Below are positions 60,693 through 64,000 of a DNA stretch of 64,000 nucleotides, in pieces. This DNA comes from Monosporascus cannonballus (lineage: Eukaryota > Ascomycota > Sordariomycetes > Xylariales). Location: positions 62,001-126,000 of the forward strand of contig QJNS01000078.1 of assembly GCA_004154925.1 (NCBI GenBank), given 5' to 3'. The notes under the pieces were generated by a model. The model was not told where the DNA came from. It saw only the letters and a program-made list of their open reading frames with translations, and did no database searches. Made by a program: the position numbers and the translations under genes. The stretch's first letter is position 1; each line of letters begins with the position of its first letter.

Positions 60693-62965
60693 GCAGCGCG
60701 GCAGATGGTTCGACTCCATTTCCAACGGAACGTTTATAAGTTATATACCCGGAGTTTGGAGGTGCGCTCGTCCAAGCCCCTCCTTGCGAGCTGAAAACAT
60801 ATCCTACCTATATTCATGTTCTGAATCTGGAAGCGACGAGCGAGCTAGAGCTTTCTCTCGTCTCGCTTGTCGCCCTCTCATACGTATAAGGCCTCGTTTA
60901 AGGTGGCGTTCCGGCGTTGGTGGCATGCGGCATCCTCTTCGCCTGATACCAAATCCCTTGGCTCGGCCCTTTTCTGACTTTCGCTGGTTTTTCTATCCCG
61001 GGACGGCCCCTTACCGGCCACATTCGCCATCCGGCGGAGCAGGGGGCGAGGTGTCTCGGGGAGTTCGGAATCGCTATGGTCAGCTTTTGACTTCGCAGGT
61101 AAATCTACATGGAAATCTATTCAAGCGACGTTATCGGGAGTGAGTGGGGGTTCTTCCAGCACCTGAGGGGTTTTCTGGATTTGGTCGTCCTCGTATTGTA
61201 TGTAGTGGGGAGTGTTTCTGGATTTCTTTTTCACTTTTTCGGGTGTGATAAGAATACAAAAATGAAGGTAGTTGTGCCTGGGCGCAGGTTTGGCTTTCCC
61301 TCGTTTCGGTCCGTCCGCCAATCCAGGTTGAGGGCTGAGGAGAGCGCACGATGATTGCATAGGATGGTGGACAAAGGGATGGCTTTGCTCACGGCCTGTT
61401 CACGGTGATTTTATCGGGGATTCGCAAAGTATATATTCTTGCATTGGCTTTTGCTCGTTTGCGTGCTCCCCCTGAGATGTCACCACCTACACCCTATTAG
61501 TGTGGCATCAACGTAGCCTGGCATAACCACCCCCCTACTTGTTCCTGCAGTATAGAGGTATTCTTACCCGACTGTCCCAAGGGGTTGGCTATTCGGGAGC
61601 TCCCTGCCTTTTAACCCGGTCGCTTATTTACGTACTAGGTGGTTACCTAACGCTCCCCCGTATAATGATAACAGGGCCATGACTGGAGGCAAAGAAGTCC
61701 GTCTGGACGTCAGCCAAGGAGAACAGGTCGGATGATTAGCCCTCCGAACTATGGGTCGGATCTGGGTAACCACTCAACCACTACACAGCATAGCATAAAA
61801 CCCGGCAGGAAGGGCAAGGGTAGCTAAAATTCGAGGACTGCCAAACAAGCAAGCCTAGTATCGTGCGAACCTTGTCTCTGTAGATGCCTCTTAACCTACT
61901 CGGGTACATGTAGCTATTAACTCCACGAAAGCAACGAACCCTACATGGGGCGGGACATGGCGTGGGATTGCAGCTGAGGTCTCCCGGGTTCCCGCGTCGG
62001 CCGCACCTGCCCCCCAATCCCCGTCATCTCGTCTTTTCTCTCGTTTCTCTCCCCTCTTATTACTACTGCTGCGTCTCTTGCCACGAATGACCCGTAGCCA
62101 CGCACTCCTCTTCTCTCCTCTGCGCTCATATAGGAATGCTAATTGCATATCCGGATTCGGAGAAATCTGGGTTCCGTCCAAGTATGGATCTAGGTACAAG
62201 TAGCCATCTGGTGCGGGGATGGGGAGGTCTACTCCTTGTTCTCATCGCGTAGGTACCGCCCATATCATACACCGTTCAACGATCCGCAGCACCAGCTGGG
62301 GCGGGCGTACCTAGAACAAGTACGAATGAAAAACGACCCAGGCTCACCGGAAATCCACTGGTCGGATTTTGAACATCCAGAGCCCCTTAGTACTAGGAGT
62401 CAGCGACTCGTTGGGCCTCTGGCCTTGGCTTGCGTATTTTCTGGTTTATTTCATGACCAGCAAAGGTACCACCTGGGCAGATTCTTTCACGAAATTCAAC
62501 CAATTGGATAATGCCAAGGAGATCCTCGCCGAGACGAGATTAGTTTTTCCTCGTTCCGCAATTTTCAGGAGATAATACAGAAGCGTGAATAAGCACACAG
62601 CCAAGACCAGTAGTCTCTCGATATCTGACCCGACCTTGAGTTCAGTTATCTGGGCCAGCTGCTAAACTGCATTGTACGAAGGACAAACGCATGGGACGAG
62701 CCGATAGTATCCTTCCCCCTCCCTTACACTCACCGCCAGTACCTAGGGATCATTTTCTAGGGACGGGGGGCCAGGGTGCACAAGGGCAAACGTTGTGATT
62801 CAACCAACTTACATCTAAGATTCTACACAGCACAGATATTATGTGTTTCATATTCTTTCATTTGAGAAGCTAGGTATAATGCTTCATATTTGAAGGCGTA
62901 GCGACTGGCCTTGCCTAGTGGCCTCATCACATTCTACTCCACCCTATTCTTTATGATAGGGGGAA
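60693..62965. other. gene-free interval
   Basis: 3' UTR of the preceding gene at the left, then anonymous sequence. Short frames on both strands carry no recognisable motif. No repeat or RNA gene is seen. Confidence 0.5.
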
Positions 62966-63060
62966 CTACTGGTTGAACCGTTTGTTAGGGTCGTACCTCT
63001 GCTTCAGCTGCTGCAACCTGGTCAGGCTGCTTTCACAAGTAACGAACCACTTCTCACCTG
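62966..63060 (-). pseudogene. C-terminal relic of a berberine-bridge-type FAD oxidase
   Basis: A minus-strand frame reads KWFVTCESSLTRLQQLKQRY then DPNKRFNQ and a stop. This is the BBE-domain C-terminal signature (xxRLxxLKxKYDPxNxFN) of FAD-linked oxidoreductases. Nothing upstream on that strand continues it, so it is an isolated fragment of about 30 codons. It lies 210 bp from, and antisense to, an apparently intact gene of the same superfamily starting at 63273. It may be the last exon of a lost neighbour or an inverted duplication. Confidence 0.62.
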
Positions 63061-63272
63061 TCCCTCGCAGATTGGATTTGGGACATTGTGTACGCCCCTC
63101 TGAAAGCCCCTTACCTCCACTCTGAGTCTAATTATATGTGAAAGGTACCCCATTTAACCTCCTGGCGTTCTCGTAGCCACTCCCTCCCGTTATAGTTAAT
63201 AGGGGGAAAGAAAAGAAACCAACCAAAGAGAAGGGAAACTAAAAAGGAACTTGAGCGAGGAAGCACAAGAGG

Positions 63273-64000
63273 ATGGCTCGGAACACAGCCTCAACCCTCG
63301 AGGTTCTCCAGCAGCACCTGAGCCAGCAGCCGGAGCTCTCCGGCATCGAGCTGGTGACACCGCAGAGCGGCGCCGCCAAGTTCGAGGAGGCGCGCGCGTG
63401 CTTCGTGCGGCGGGAGGAGGACGCGCCGCTCGCCGTGGCGCGCCCGCGCACTGCCGCCAACGTCCAGGCGCTCGTGCGCTACTGCGCCGCCAACAGCGTC
63501 GACTTCGTCATCCGCGGCGGCGGCCACGACTGCGCGGGCCGCACCCAAGTCCGCGGCGCCCTGACCATCGACGTTCGCGGCATCGACCACGTCCACGTCG
63601 CCGAGGATGGCAAGACCGCCGCTGTTGGGGGCGGCGTCATCCTCAGGAATCTCGCGCGCGCGCTGGATGCGAGGGGCTTGGTTACGCCCGTGTAGGTGCA
63701 TATATACACACAGGAACATACATACATCCTACTAGCCGACACGGCATTTTTGGATCGGGGGTGCGGTCATCCTAGCAGGTTCTTGGAGTGCGGGTTGCTG
63801 ATCGTTGTCGGGGTGAAAATAGGGGCACCATTGCTAGCGTGGGCTACACCGGCTGGGCTATCCTCGGCGGCTACGGCCCGTTCTCGACGACCTACGGCTT
63901 GGGAGCCGACCAAATCGTCGGCGCTAAGCTTGTGAATCCGAAGGGTGAGTTGGTCGACGCCGACGACGAGTTACTGAAGGGCATACGAGGAGGCGGTGGG
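63273..64000 (+). CDS. FAD-linked oxidoreductase (BBE/PCMH type), 5' part
   Basis: Exon 1 is 63273-63691 and exon 2 starts at 63823 and runs off the window; the 131-bp intron has a GTAGGT donor and a CTGAT branch point. About 199 residues are visible. The family uses a bound flavin to oxidise alcohols, sugars or specialised metabolites. Seen: the PCMH FAD-binding fold with PRTAANVQALVRYC near 49-62; the flavin-linking motif IRGGGHDCAG near 75-84, including the His that attaches FAD; the strand LTIDVRGIDHVHV; and, across the intron, GTIASVGYTGWAILGGYGPF. The usual second flavin-linking Cys after the Gly-Thr-rich loop is not obvious here. There is no clear signal peptide, so it may be cytosolic. 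The 5' leader is purine-rich. The C-terminal half is outside the window, so it is annotated as partial. Confidence 0.85.

Overview
The window reads as nuclear DNA of a filamentous ascomycete (Pezizomycotina, probably a Sordariomycete-type genome). Genes have several short GT-AG introns, mostly 50-90 bp, with internal branch-point motifs, and GC-rich coding exons. A 16.9 kb AT-rich block shows the C-to-T/G-to-A decay expected of repeat-induced point mutation (RIP). The species cannot be named from sequence alone.

Left arm (1-28.2 kb). Genes here are sparse but mostly intact: a patatin-like phospholipase with an altered nucleophile motif (146-2242 +), a secreted subtilisin-like protease (5547-7173 +), a 14-TM-type MFS exporter (complement 7987-9983), a proline-rich hypothetical protein (complement 11311-12214), a ureidoglycolate lyase (14343-15350 +), a very large DNMT5-type DNA methyltransferase fused to a RING/SNF2 ATPase (complement 15992-23403), and a 2H phosphoesterase (25986-27331 +). 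Exon structures were rebuilt by joining frames across splice sites; all joins keep frame and restore family motifs.

AT-rich island (28,264-45,144). The whole island is bounded by imperfect TAGGGT-type terminal inverted repeats and a perfect 8-bp target duplication (AATCGAAC). It therefore looks like one hAT-type insertion into which other elements nested. Inside are (i) a 1,860-bp Fot1/pogo-like Tc1-mariner element with 48-bp TIRs, a TA duplication and a transposase frame broken only by stop codons, and (ii) a minus-strand Ty3/gypsy retrotransposon (about 35,153-41,956) with 0.40-0.42 kb LTRs and recognisable Gag and reverse transcriptase relics. The two LTRs are RIP-mutated to very different degrees.

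Right arm (45.2-64 kb). This arm is richer in broken genes: a half-length MFS transporter, a GIY-YIG-like gene with a frame break, a frameshifted FAD monooxygenase pseudogene, and a tiny antisense relic of a berberine-bridge-type oxidase next to an apparently intact member of that family at the window end (63273 onward). Intact-looking genes are a DUF3405 type II membrane protein with a 15-residue repeat tract (52675-55209) and a SAP/HeH-like membrane protein (59304-60692).

No operon-like or obvious biosynthetic-cluster logic joins these genes. The most coherent theme is genome defence: a DNMT5 maintenance-methylation enzyme lies about 5 kb from a heavily RIP-mutated, multiply nested transposon island, and gene decay is concentrated on the far side of that island. 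No tRNA, rRNA or CRISPR array was seen.
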